From contig JAJFUB010000031.1 of the NCBI GenBank assembly GCA_021372615.1, forward strand, positions 1-33,402: 33,402 nucleotides of DNA. The letters are read 5' to 3'. Of the stretch, positions 1 to 7,501 are shown piece by piece. The translations under genes were made by a program, and so were the position numbers. This DNA comes from a bacterium. GTDB taxonomy: Bacteria; Armatimonadota; Zipacnadia; Zipacnadales; UBA11051. Position 1 is the first letter of the stretch. Every line of letters begins with the position of its first letter. The notes beneath the pieces are model-generated. The model was given only the letters and a program-made list of their open reading frames with translations. It searched no databases and was not told the origin of the DNA.

Positions 1-21
1 GAATCGGGAATCGGGAATCGC
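1..21. repeat. Short tandem heptamer at the window edge
   Basis: Three consecutive copies of GAATCGG (the last ends in C) open the window. It is either the edge of a longer simple repeat or an assembly end effect. Confidence 0.6.
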
Positions 22-34
22 GGGGCGGAACGCG

Positions 35-94
35 CAGGTGCGCCGGCGAGCCGGCGCACCTGCAGTTCGGGGCCCACCGACGGTGCGGTGGGCC
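35..94 (-). terminator. Two tandem hairpins downstream of the peroxiredoxin gene
   Basis: Positions 35-46 and 51-62 form a perfect 12-bp stem with a 4-nt loop. Positions 71-79 and 86-94 form a perfect 9-bp stem with a 6-nt loop. Both lie just past the stop of the minus-strand peroxiredoxin gene. There is no T-tract, so this may be a non-canonical terminator or a 3'-end stabiliser. Confidence 0.5.
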
Positions 95-108
95 GAGGCG
101 AAGGAGGC

Positions 109-924
109 CTACTGCCCCTTCGTCGGCTGGGTCTGGCTGGGGCCGAGGCCGTTGGGCTTCTCGTCGGCCTTCAACGGGCTGGGCTTGAAGCACAGGAACC
201 AGTCCACGCAGCGCAGGCCCTGCTGGTTGGCCGTGTTCACACGCTCGTTGGCCGTGCCGCACGAGCCCGGCGGGGGCACGATGACTTCCTCGCCCGGCTG
301 CCAGTTGGCTGGCGTCGCGATCTTGAACTGGTCGGAGGTCTGCATGGCGATCAGGAGGCGCTTGATCTCCTCCATGTTGCGCCCGTTCGACAGCGGGTAG
401 TACAGGAGCGCCCGGATCGTCCCCTCCGGGTCAATGAAGAAGACCGCACGCACCGCCTGTGTCGTGCTGGCAGACGGCTGCAGCATGCCATACTTCCGCG
501 CGACCTCCATCTTGAGGTCCTCGATCAGCGGGAAGGTGACTTCGATGTTCTTGATGTCCTTGTACGTGATCTTCTCGCGGATCGTCCGCAGCCACGCGAT
601 GTGGGCGTAGATGCTGTCAATCGAGAGCCCGATCAGCTCGCAGTTGAGCGCCTTGAACTCCGGCAGCATCTTGGCGAAGGTCATGAACTCAGTCGTGCAC
701 ACCGGCGTGAAGTCCGCCGGGTGAGAGAAGAGGATCACCCACTTGCCCTTGAAGTCGTCCGGGAACTTGATGTCCCCCTGCGTCGTCTTGGCGGTGAAGG
801 CCGGGGCCTTCTCGCCGATTAGCGGGAGACGCGTGGGCAACTCGTACTGCGCCCACGCCATCCCCGCCAGGCACATCACCAGCACCATCAGGCTCACGGC
901 CGTCAACAGTGTCTTCCTCATCAT
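109..924 (-). CDS. Exported three-cysteine peroxiredoxin (Prx6/archaeal-type)
   Basis: A thiol peroxidase that reduces hydrogen peroxide or organic hydroperoxides. With the start at 924 it is 271 aa. Residues 1-25 form a signal peptide (Lys/Arg start, hydrophobic core, A-W-A cleavage site), so it should act outside the cytoplasm. The thioredoxin-fold domain has the peroxidatic motif P-V-C-T-T-E with Cys76. The C-terminal arm carries Cys222 and the pair Cys239/Cys245 in C-V-D-W-F-L-C, which resembles the C-terminal cysteine pair of archaeal Prx6-type enzymes. An in-frame GTG at 930 overlaps the AAGGAG ribosome site (930-935), so the ATG at 924 (5-nt spacing) or 921 is the better start. It lies 72 nt downstream of sixA but has its own promoter. 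Most members of this subfamily are cytosolic, so export is unusual. Confidence 0.9.
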   Translation of the reverse strand: MMRKTLLTAVSLMVLVMCLAGMAWAQYELPTRLPLIGEKAPAFTAKTTQGDIKFPDDFKGKWVILFSHPADFTPVCTTEFMTFAKMLPEFKALNCELIGLSIDSIYAHIAWLRTIREKITYKDIKNIEVTFPLIEDLKMEVARKYGMLQPSASTTQAVRAVFFIDPEGTIRALLYYPLSNGRNMEEIKRLLIAMQTSDQFKIATPANWQPGEEVIVPPPGSCGTANERVNTANQQGLRCVDWFLCFKPSPLKADEKPNGLGPSQTQPTKGQ

Positions 925-956
925 CTTCACTCCTTGGTCATCAAGTACGCGGCTGT

Positions 957-993
957 GTAACCAGATTATATAGTTTGGTTACGAATGATGCAA
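957..993 (-). promoter_or_regulatory. Peroxiredoxin promoter with inverted-repeat operator
   Basis: On the minus strand a perfect -10, TATAAT (965-970), lies 17 nt from a -35-like TTGCAT (988-993). The -10 sits inside an inverted repeat, GTAACCA (957-963) and TGGTTAC (976-982), separated by 12 nt. A factor bound there would block RNA polymerase. The predicted transcript start gives a leader of about 35 nt before the ATG at 924. Confidence 0.65.
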
Positions 994-996
994 CCT

Positions 997-1491
997 CTAC
1001 TGCGCCCGGCCCCCGGCCGCCATCAGTGTCAACTGCTTGCCGCTATTCAGCCACAGCAGCGTGGCCCCGCCGCGCACGACGGCCTGGCAGTCCAGGCACG
1101 CTACCGCGCCCTTCTTCATCTCCACCTCGGCCCCGCCAATCAGCTCCCCGATGATGGTGCTGAAGTCCGGCTCGTGCCCCACGAGCATCACCGTCCCCGG
1201 ATGCCCCTGCTCCTCCAGCAGGTCACGCAGGCTGGCTGTCGTCAGCCGCCCGGCCAGGACCGACGTCTGCTCCACGGGCGCCCCCAGCGTCTCGGCTACG
1301 AGTTCCGCCGTCTGGACGGCCCGCACCAGCGGGCTGGTGAGGACCAGGCCCACCTCGACGCCGAGAGCCTGCAGCGCTACCCCTGCCTCGCGCGAGCGGC
1401 CCAGGCCCCTGTCGGTCAGGCGGCGGTCGGCGTCCGTGCGCCCTGGCGGCGTGTTCTCGGCTTCGGCGTGGCGCATGAAGTACAGCAGCAT
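997..1491 (-). CDS. sixA: SixA-like phosphohistidine phosphatase (histidine phosphatase superfamily)
   Basis: A 164-aa histidine phosphatase. SixA-type enzymes remove phosphate from phosphohistidine, for example on Hpt domains or phosphotransfer proteins. The N-terminal motif L-Y-F-M-R-H-A-E has catalytic Arg7 and His8. Arg57 lies in S-P-L-V-R-A-V-Q-T-A, and the second catalytic His106 is in V-G-H-E-P. Size and the very short N-terminus match SixA rather than phosphoglycerate mutase. The start at 1491 puts the R-H-A motif in the usual place. An upstream in-frame ATG at 1533 would add 14 residues without family similarity, and neither start has a strong ribosome site. No phosphorelay partner is nearby, so the true substrate is unknown. 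Confidence 0.85.
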   Translation of the reverse strand: MLLYFMRHAEAENTPPGRTDADRRLTDRGLGRSREAGVALQALGVEVGLVLTSPLVRAVQTAELVAETLGAPVEQTSVLAGRLTTASLRDLLEEQGHPGTVMLVGHEPDFSTIIGELIGGAEVEMKKGAVACLDCQAVVRGGATLLWLNSGKQLTLMAAGGRAQ

Positions 1492-1637
1492 GGTGGTCTT
1501 CCCGGGCAGGCCCCGTCCCGTCGGTGGCGGCATGTCACGTTCTCTTGTTCGTTCGCGTTCGACCGTGAATTGTCCTGCAGGCCCCAGCCCGACGGGGGCC
1601 GAATAGGGAGCCATCCCACGACAACGAGGAAGACCCG

Positions 1638-3410
1638 ATGCTGCGACCTGCTGCCACTGCCGGAACGTTCGTGCTGGACGCCGAGGGGGCGCCCGGCTTC
1701 GAGATCACTGTCCGCACGACCCCCGCCGTGCCGTTCGACGCCCAGGCCACTCCCGCCGCAGGCGGCGTGTGCGAACTCATCGTTCGCCCCACTGCCGAGG
1801 CCTCGCTGGAGGAGTTGGCGGTGGAACTGTCGCCCACCGGCGCCGGAACGACATGTCTGCAGCCGGAGGCGCGTGTGTTGTCGCTCGGGGGCTTCGAGTT
1901 GGGCTGGCGGGGCGCCGTGGCGCTGGGGACGCTGCTGGACGAGGGCGAGGGGCGCGCCAGCCTGACCGGCCTCGGCGTGGCCCTGCAGGGCGCGAGACTG
2001 GCGCTCGTGCTGGGCGCGGGGCACGCCAATGGCGACTTCCCGGCCTTCTCGACCGATGGCCAGCGCCTGACGCTGACCTTCACGCCCCAGCGCCCCCTGG
2101 CCGCCGGGGAGCGCTTCCGCGTGCTGATGGGGCTGGCGGACGATGTCGCCGCCGTGCTCGCCGACTACGGCGCGGCCCTCGGCCGCGACGCGCGACCGCT
2201 GGGCGAGGCGCCGACGGGTTGGAACAGTTGGGACTACTACCGGGGCGGCATCACGATGGACGCCTGCGCCGCCGAGATGGCGGCGATCAACGCCTCGCCC
2301 CTGCGCGGCAAGCTACGCTACTTCGTCATTGACATGGGCTGGGAGAACTGCTGGGGCGACTGGCGCCCGAACCGCAAGTTCCCCGAGGACCCCGCCGACA
2401 TCGCCGGCGCGATCAAGGCGGCGGGCTTCGCCCCGGGCATCTGGGTGGCGCCGCTGCAGGCCAGCACCTATGTCCCGTGGGTGCGCGATGAGCGCGACTG
2501 TTTCTGCCAGGGCGCCGACGGCGACGCGATCGTCGGCCAGGGCAACGGCGCGTGCGTGCTCTTTGATCCCACCCACCCGCGCACCGTTCAGTGGCTCCAT
2601 GACACCTTCTCCGGGCTCCGCGAGGCGGGCTTTGAGCTGTTCAAGGTGGACTACCTGTACCGCGCCTACTTCGACAGCATGGCCACGCTGCACGACCCGA
2701 CGGTCGGCAAGGCCGCGGCGGCGCGGCGCTTCCTCGAGATCATCCGCGAGGCCATCGGGCCGGACGCGCACCTGCTCAGTTGCGGGGCGCCGCTGCCGTG
2801 CGCGCTGGGGCTGGCCGACAGCGCCCGCATCTCCGCCGACATCCACAACTTCTGGGGCCACGTGCGCCACAGCGCCATCCAGATCGCCGGCACGCACTGG
2901 CTCAACGGGCGGGCGTGGGTCAATGACCCGGACTTCGCGCTGATCCGCTGCGCGCAGACCAGTGCCGACCGCTACCAGAACCCGCCGTACACGCGCCGGC
3001 CCTACAACGACCCCAACGACTTCTGGTTGGCGGGCGATGACGCGACGTGGACGGAGCTGCACACCTGGCTGAGCCTCGTCCACCTGTGCGGCGGCTCGAT
3101 CTTCGCCAGCGACTCCATCGCGCGGCTCAATGAGCGGGGCCTGGCGGCACTGGCGCACCTGCTGAGCCATCCCGCGCCGGCTCCGGCTGTCCCACTGGAC
3201 CTCGTGGATGCCGTCCCGCCGCGGCTGTGGCTGGCGACGGCAGGCGAGCAGAGCTGCCTCGGCGTCTTCAACTGGGAGGACGAGGCGGCCGAAGTCGAAC
3301 TGCCGGCGAATGCGCCGACGGCGGCGACGGACTACTGGACGGGGGAGAAGGTGAGCCTGGGCCGAAGCGTGCGGCTGGAGGGGCGGAGTGCGCTGGTGGT
3401 GGAGTTCTGA
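1638..3410 (+). CDS. Alpha-galactosidase-like glycoside hydrolase (clan GH-D, GH36/GH27 type)
   Basis: A 590-aa retaining glycosidase predicted to release alpha-linked galactose or a related sugar. Residues 1-185 form a beta-sandwich-like N-terminal domain. The TIM barrel begins with G-W-N-S-W (194-198), a clan GH-D hallmark. The nucleophile is Asp338 in F-K-V-D-Y. The acid/base is probably Asp401, following Arg397 in R-I-S-A-D. A C-terminal beta domain follows from about residue 510. There is no signal peptide, so it should be cytoplasmic and act on imported oligosaccharides. A GAGGAAG ribosome site precedes the ATG. The Gfo/Idh/MocA gene follows after 159 nt on the same strand. Substrate is uncertain because GH36-like paralogues include raffinose synthases and alpha-N-acetylgalactosaminidases. 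Confidence 0.88.
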   Translation: MLRPAATAGTFVLDAEGAPGFEITVRTTPAVPFDAQATPAAGGVCELIVRPTAEASLEELAVELSPTGAGTTCLQPEARVLSLGGFELGWRGAVALGTLLDEGEGRASLTGLGVALQGARLALVLGAGHANGDFPAFSTDGQRLTLTFTPQRPLAAGERFRVLMGLADDVAAVLADYGAALGRDARPLGEAPTGWNSWDYYRGGITMDACAAEMAAINASPLRGKLRYFVIDMGWENCWGDWRPNRKFPEDPADIAGAIKAAGFAPGIWVAPLQASTYVPWVRDERDCFCQGADGDAIVGQGNGACVLFDPTHPRTVQWLHDTFSGLREAGFELFKVDYLYRAYFDSMATLHDPTVGKAAAARRFLEIIREAIGPDAHLLSCGAPLPCALGLADSARISADIHNFWGHVRHSAIQIAGTHWLNGRAWVNDPDFALIRCAQTSADRYQNPPYTRRPYNDPNDFWLAGDDATWTELHTWLSLVHLCGGSIFASDSIARLNERGLAALAHLLSHPAPAPAVPLDLVDAVPPRLWLATAGEQSCLGVFNWEDEAAEVELPANAPTAATDYWTGEKVSLGRSVRLEGRSALVVEF

Positions 3411-3446
3411 ACGGCCTTGGGGTGGCGCATCCGTGCCGTTGCCGTT

Positions 3447-3477
3447 CCCCTCTCCGGAGCGAAGCGAGGGAGAGGGG
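3447..3477. repeat. Palindromic hairpin with a GCGAAGC tip
   Basis: A perfect 9-bp stem, CCCCTCTCC (3447-3455) with GGAGAGGGG (3469-3477). The loop holds the heptamer GCGAAGC (3459-3465), known to form an exceptionally stable DNA mini-hairpin. It lies between the glycosidase and the dehydrogenase. It has no T-tract and looks more like a dispersed palindromic repeat than a terminator. Confidence 0.6.
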
Positions 3478-3569
3478 TAGGGGTGAGGACGCCGTGGCCG
3501 TACCTCCGGCAGGTCTCTCCCGCTGGTGAGCCGAATCGCTGCATACCTTAGCACACGGGAGTGACGAAC

Positions 3570-4643
3570 ATGGACCAGGTCGGTGTTGGCATCATCGGGT
3601 CGGGCTTTGTGTCGGAGATCCACGTCGAGGCCTTCGGCATGGTGCCCAATGCGCGCGTCGTCGCCTGCGCCTCGCCCCACAACGCCGCGACCTTCGCCGC
3701 CAAGCATGGCATCCCCAAACACTTCCCTGACTACCGGGCGATGCTGGAACTGCCCGAGGTGGATGTCGTCCTGCTGGCCCTCCCCAACACGCTGCACTGC
3801 CAGGCATGTGAGGACGCCGCCGGCGCGGGTAAGCACGTCATCTGCGAAAAGCCCCTCTGCCCGACGCTGGACGAGGCCGACCGCATGATCGCGGCCTGCC
3901 GGCGCGCCGGCGTGCACCTGATGTATGCCGAGGAGCTGTGCTTCACCCCCAAATACGTCCGCGCCAAGCAACTGTGCGACGAGGGCGCGCTGGGCAAGCT
4001 GTACCTCATCAAGCAGAGCGAGAAGCACGACGGCCCGCACATGCCGTGGTTCTGGGATGTGACACAGTCCGGTGGCGGCGTGACGCTGGACATGGGCTGC
4101 CACGCCTTCGAGTACTTCCGCTGGATGCTCGGCAAACCCCGGGCGCTCAGCGTGTATGCCGACATGGGCACCTTCGTCCACCAGGACAAGACGCGGGGCG
4201 ATGACGACGCGCTCATCATCGTGGACTTCGAGGGCGGCTGCCGGGGCCTGGCGGAGGAGAGCTGGGCCAAGCAGGGCGGCATGGACGACCGCATCGAGCT
4301 ATACGGGTCGGAGGGCGTGATCTACTGCGACCTGCTCAAGGGCAGCAGCTTCGAGACCTACAGCACCCGGGGCTACGGCTACGCGGTCGAGAAGGCAGGC
4401 AGCACGCAGGGCTGGAGCTTCACGATGTACGAGGAGGTCTGGAACTACGGCTTCCCGCAGGAGGACCAGCACTTCGTGAACTGCGTGGCGGGGCTGGAGA
4501 CGCCGCTGGAGACGGGCGAGGACGGCAAGGCGACGCTGGAGATCATCTTCGCGGCGTACGAGAGCGCGGGGACGGGGCGGAAGGTGGCGCTGCCGTTCAC
4601 GCCACCGGCGGGGAAGAAGCCGATTGAGTTGTGGGTGAGGTAG
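3570..4643 (+). CDS. Gfo/Idh/MocA family NAD(P)-dependent oxidoreductase
   Basis: A 357-aa cytoplasmic dehydrogenase of the glucose-fructose oxidoreductase/inositol dehydrogenase family, which oxidises sugar or cyclitol hydroxyls with NAD(P). The N-terminal Rossmann fold has V-G-I-I-G-S-G-F (residues 5-13 region). The family signature E-K-P is at 93-95, with Lys94 the expected catalytic lysine. A second conserved site is D-M-G-C-H (174-178), with His178 in the active-site position. The C-terminal alpha/beta domain is complete. A GGGAG ribosome site at 3557-3561 is 8 nt before the ATG. A GTG at 3561 overlaps that site and is less likely. The neighbouring glycosidase suggests it handles a released monosaccharide, but the sequence does not identify which. 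Confidence 0.9.
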   Translation: MDQVGVGIIGSGFVSEIHVEAFGMVPNARVVACASPHNAATFAAKHGIPKHFPDYRAMLELPEVDVVLLALPNTLHCQACEDAAGAGKHVICEKPLCPTLDEADRMIAACRRAGVHLMYAEELCFTPKYVRAKQLCDEGALGKLYLIKQSEKHDGPHMPWFWDVTQSGGGVTLDMGCHAFEYFRWMLGKPRALSVYADMGTFVHQDKTRGDDDALIIVDFEGGCRGLAEESWAKQGGMDDRIELYGSEGVIYCDLLKGSSFETYSTRGYGYAVEKAGSTQGWSFTMYEEVWNYGFPQEDQHFVNCVAGLETPLETGEDGKATLEIIFAAYESAGTGRKVALPFTPPAGKKPIELWVR

Positions 4644-4751
4644 ATGGCCCATCGTCCTTCCGCGAGGGCGGTCTGGGGCAAGATGGTGCCTCACCGCGCG
4701 GGTGGTTGTGACAGCCAGATATGCAGCCCAAAGGCATCAGGAGGGAAGCGA

Positions 4752-5195
4752 ATGGACACTGTAGTATGTGTAGCCACTGCCGTGAACGCCGTTGCTGTCG
4801 TAGTGCTCTTGGTCATCACGGCCTTCCAGGTCCAGTGGTTCAGGAACAGCGTGGCCGCCACCACTCGGTACAATCTGTCGGTGGATGCCCAAGCGCTGAA
4901 CCGCCTCTTGGTTGAGTACCCAAGTACCCACAGGGCCTTTGCCGACACTGAGGTCTACAGGAGTCTCGGGCCGGATGAGCGGCTGCGGGCGGACACGATC
5001 TGCGAGGTGTGGTTACTCCACTACGAGACAGTCTTCGAGTCGTGGCCCACGATGTCCCTTGAGACACGGCGGTTGTATGAGAACGCCATCAGAGGTTCCG
5101 TGCACCACTACCCGTTGCTGCGCAAGATGCTGCATGACGATGCGTTCAGCGGCAAGCCCGTGTGGCACGTCAAGCTCCGGGAGATGGCCGGCTAG
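4752..5195 (+). CDS. Small membrane-anchored protein of unknown function
   Basis: A 147-aa protein that I do not recognise by name. Residues about 4-26 form one hydrophobic helix. The rest is hydrophilic and probably helical, rich in Trp, Tyr and His, with the strings E-V-W-L-L-H-Y-E and H-H-Y-P-L-L-R-K. These look like conserved family positions. An AGGAGGG ribosome site (4739-4745) is 6 nt before this ATG. The reading frame is open further upstream to 4644, but that part has no ribosome site and no protein-like character. Codon use is less GC-rich than in neighbouring genes, a possible sign of transfer. It shows no functional link to the sugar genes on either side. Confidence 0.75.
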   Translation: MDTVVCVATAVNAVAVVVLLVITAFQVQWFRNSVAATTRYNLSVDAQALNRLLVEYPSTHRAFADTEVYRSLGPDERLRADTICEVWLLHYETVFESWPTMSLETRRLYENAIRGSVHHYPLLRKMLHDDAFSGKPVWHVKLREMAG

Positions 5196-5277
5196 GCGAG
5201 AGCGAGCACAGCAGGGCAGCGCCATGCGGTCGCGGTGGCTGCCGACCATCCTGGGTGCGGCACTGTGTGGTGCCGTT

Positions 5278-5379
5278 CCGTTCGCAGGACGGTTGGCGCG
5301 CGTAGCGCGTCCCTTAGGCGGAGACTGAAGTCCCCGCCTGGGGGGCGGTCCTGCGGACCGCCGATCGTCCTGCGGACGA
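5278..5379 (+). repeat. Three-hairpin repeat, copy 1, with a degenerate flanking unit
   Basis: Hairpin 1 is AGGCGGAGACT-GA-AGTCCCCGCCT (5316-5339, one mismatch). Hairpin 2 is GGCGGTCC-TGC-GGACCGCC (5344-5362). Hairpin 3 is TCGTCC-TGC-GGACGA (5365-5379). A TGGGG linker joins the first two. A degenerate unit resembling hairpin 3 lies at 5278-5292. The same three-hairpin order recurs at 26093-26154 (inverted) and 26308-26369. The rest of the 5196-5473 gap shows nothing else convincing. Confidence 0.75.
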
Positions 5380-5473
5380 GACGGCAACGGCGATGCCTCG
5401 GTGGCGGTCTGGCGGCGACCTGGGGCCACATCCCACCGTGCCACACCCCTCAACCACACCCAAGGAGTTGTCC

Positions 5474-7387
5474 ATGTCCCATATCTGGCTAGAAGCAGAG
5501 TCGTTCGCTGAACTCGGGGGGTGGGTGATTGACGCGCAGTCCATGGATCAGATGGGGTCGGCCTATGTCATGGCCCATGGCATGGGGGTGCCGGTGCCGG
5601 ACGCGGAGACGGTGTGCGTCGTGCCCGAGGCCGGGCAGTGGACCGTGTGGGTGCGGACGCGCGACTGGACCGCGGTGTGGGGGCGCGGTGGGCCGGCTGG
5701 GACGTTCCAGGTCTGCCTGGACGGCGTGCCCCTGCCCGCGACGCTGGGGACGAACGGGGCCGAGTGGGCGTGGCAGAAGGCCGGGGTCGTGGCGCTGGAG
5801 CGGGGGCCGGTCACCATCGCCCTGCATGACCTGACCGGGTTCAATGGGCGCTGCGATGCGCTCTACCTGACGACCGACCCGGCCGACGTGCCGCCCAACG
5901 AAGCGCAGGCGCTCAGCGAGTTCCGCCGGGCCGCGGCGGGGATCGTCTGCGAGGATGATCCCGAGGTGTATGACCTCGTCGTGGCCGGCGGGGGAATGGC
6001 GGGGCTGTGCACGGCCATCGCAGCGGCGCGCTGTGGGGCGAAGGTGGTGCTCATCCAGGACCGGCCGGTGCTGGGGGGCTGCAACAGCTCGGAGATCCGC
6101 GTGCCCCTCGGCGGGCTGATTCATGTGCCGCCGTATCCGCAACTGGGGAACGTGGTCGAGGAGATCTCGCCCATCACCGGGCGGCCAGGGGTGCTGCCGG
6201 CGGAGTTCTACGAGGACACGCGGAAGGCGAACGTCTTTCACACCGTGCCCGACGGGCGGTGCCGGCTCGTGCTGAACGCACGGGTCGTGGCGGTGGAGCG
6301 CGACCCCGATGAGCCGCAGAGGATCACGGCCTGCCTCGCGCGAGACATCCGCACCGGGGGCGAGACGCGCTTCCGGGCGCGGCTCTTTGCCGACTGCACC
6401 GGCGACGCGACCCTCGCGCGCCTGATGGGCGCCGAGACCATGTACGGGCGCGAGCCGCGCGACAAGTATGGCGAGTCGCTGGCCCCGGTGCAGGGCGATG
6501 ACGAAGTGATGGGTATGTCGGTGATCTGGAGTTCGGAGCAGGGCGACACGCCGGCGCCCTTCCCCGAGATTGACTGGGGCCTGGAAGTCACCGAGGACAA
6601 CGTCTACCACGTCCGCAGCGGCGACTGGGAGTGGGAGACCGGCCAGTACCGCAACCAGGCCGACGACACCGAGACGATCCGCGACTACGGGCTGATGGCG
6701 ATCTTCGCGAACTGGTCGTACCTGAAGAACCGCTCGGCGCGCCGCGCCGAGTGGGCGCGGGACCGCCTCACGTGGATCACGCCTCTGGGTGGCAAGCGCG
6801 AGAGCTATCGCGTGGTCGGCGACTACATCATGACGCAGAACGACATCGAGGGTGACACGATCCAGCCGGACGCGACCGCCTCGATGACGTGGAGCATTGA
6901 CCTGCACTTCCCCGACCCCGAGCACCTCGCCAAGTTCCGCGAGCCCTTCCGCTCGTGCGCCTATCACCGCAACCTGATGCAGCCCTACCCGGTGCCGTAC
7001 CGCTGCCTGTACGCGAAGGACGTGACGAACCTGTTCCTGGGCGGGCGGATCATCAGCGCCTCCCATGTGGCGTTCGGGTCGGTGCGGGTCATGCGCACGC
7101 TGGGGCTGCTGGGCGAAGTCATCGGCATGGCCGCGGCGCTTTGCGCCCGGGAGGGGCTCTGTCCGCGCGACATCTACCTGTCGCGGCTCGATGAGCTGAA
7201 GGCGATGATGGAGCGGGGCGTGCCCCCGCCGCCGACCTACCATCCCGGCGGCACCGGCCGCAAGTACGAGGGCTACCACTTCAAGGACACCGGACACCTG
7301 GGCGTGTATCCGGACCGCGACCCCAAGCTGGACGACCCGGAAGTGGCCAAGCGCGTCCGGGCGCTGGGCCTGCAGCACATGGAATGA
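5474..7387 (+). CDS. FAD-dependent oxidoreductase (FAD_oxidored type) with N-terminal jelly-roll-like domain
   Basis: A 637-aa flavoprotein. Residues about 1-145 look like a beta-sandwich of carbohydrate-binding type (begins W-L-E-A-E-S-F, rich in W and G). The FAD Rossmann fold starts at Tyr166 with the dinucleotide motif G-G-G-M-A-G (172-177). It is followed by V-L-G-G-C-N-S-S-E, typical of the FAD_oxidored family often found in polysaccharide loci. A late L-F-L-G-G-R-I segment fits the C-terminal FAD contact. There is no signal peptide, so the predicted location is cytoplasmic. AAGGAG at 5462-5467 is 6 nt before the ATG, which rules out the longer open frame from 5393. The substrate is unknown. 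By context it is a sugar or sugar-derived alcohol. Confidence 0.88.
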   Translation: MSHIWLEAESFAELGGWVIDAQSMDQMGSAYVMAHGMGVPVPDAETVCVVPEAGQWTVWVRTRDWTAVWGRGGPAGTFQVCLDGVPLPATLGTNGAEWAWQKAGVVALERGPVTIALHDLTGFNGRCDALYLTTDPADVPPNEAQALSEFRRAAAGIVCEDDPEVYDLVVAGGGMAGLCTAIAAARCGAKVVLIQDRPVLGGCNSSEIRVPLGGLIHVPPYPQLGNVVEEISPITGRPGVLPAEFYEDTRKANVFHTVPDGRCRLVLNARVVAVERDPDEPQRITACLARDIRTGGETRFRARLFADCTGDATLARLMGAETMYGREPRDKYGESLAPVQGDDEVMGMSVIWSSEQGDTPAPFPEIDWGLEVTEDNVYHVRSGDWEWETGQYRNQADDTETIRDYGLMAIFANWSYLKNRSARRAEWARDRLTWITPLGGKRESYRVVGDYIMTQNDIEGDTIQPDATASMTWSIDLHFPDPEHLAKFREPFRSCAYHRNLMQPYPVPYRCLYAKDVTNLFLGGRIISASHVAFGSVRVMRTLGLLGEVIGMAAALCAREGLCPRDIYLSRLDELKAMMERGVPPPPTYHPGGTGRKYEGYHFKDTGHLGVYPDRDPKLDDPEVAKRVRALGLQHME

Positions 7388-7391
7388 CCCG

Positions 7392-7456
7392 GCCCGCGTT
7401 CGGGCTCTGCGGACCGGCGATGGCGCGGCAACGCCCAGGCGTCCTCGACGCGCCAT
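7392..7456. repeat. Stem-loops between the FAD oxidoreductase and 2H phosphoesterase genes
   Basis: A short hairpin GCCCG-CGTT-CGGGC (7392-7405) follows the stop codon. A nested structure then follows: outer arms ATGGCGCG (7420-7427) and CGCGCCAT (7449-7456) enclose ACGCC-CA-GGCGT (7431-7442). It may act as a terminator or processing site for the upstream gene. No T-tract is present. Confidence 0.5.
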
Positions 7457-7501
7457 GGAGCTTCGCCATCGGCAGCGGACAGCGGAAGGAGCCTCATCCC
7501 C

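Noticed and set aside
88-822. A 244-aa open frame on the plus strand opposite the peroxiredoxin gene
   Set aside because: It is antisense to a gene with clear motifs and has the Arg/Ala-rich composition of a GC-driven shadow frame.
2313-4181. A 622-aa open frame on the minus strand
   Set aside because: It lies opposite the glycosidase and dehydrogenase genes and has no domains. High GC keeps the frame open.
5224-5328. A 34-aa open frame with a signal-peptide-like start upstream of the FAD oxidoreductase
   Set aside because: Its second half runs into the degenerate repeat unit and it has no strong ribosome site. It may be a signal-peptide remnant, but a real gene is not supported.
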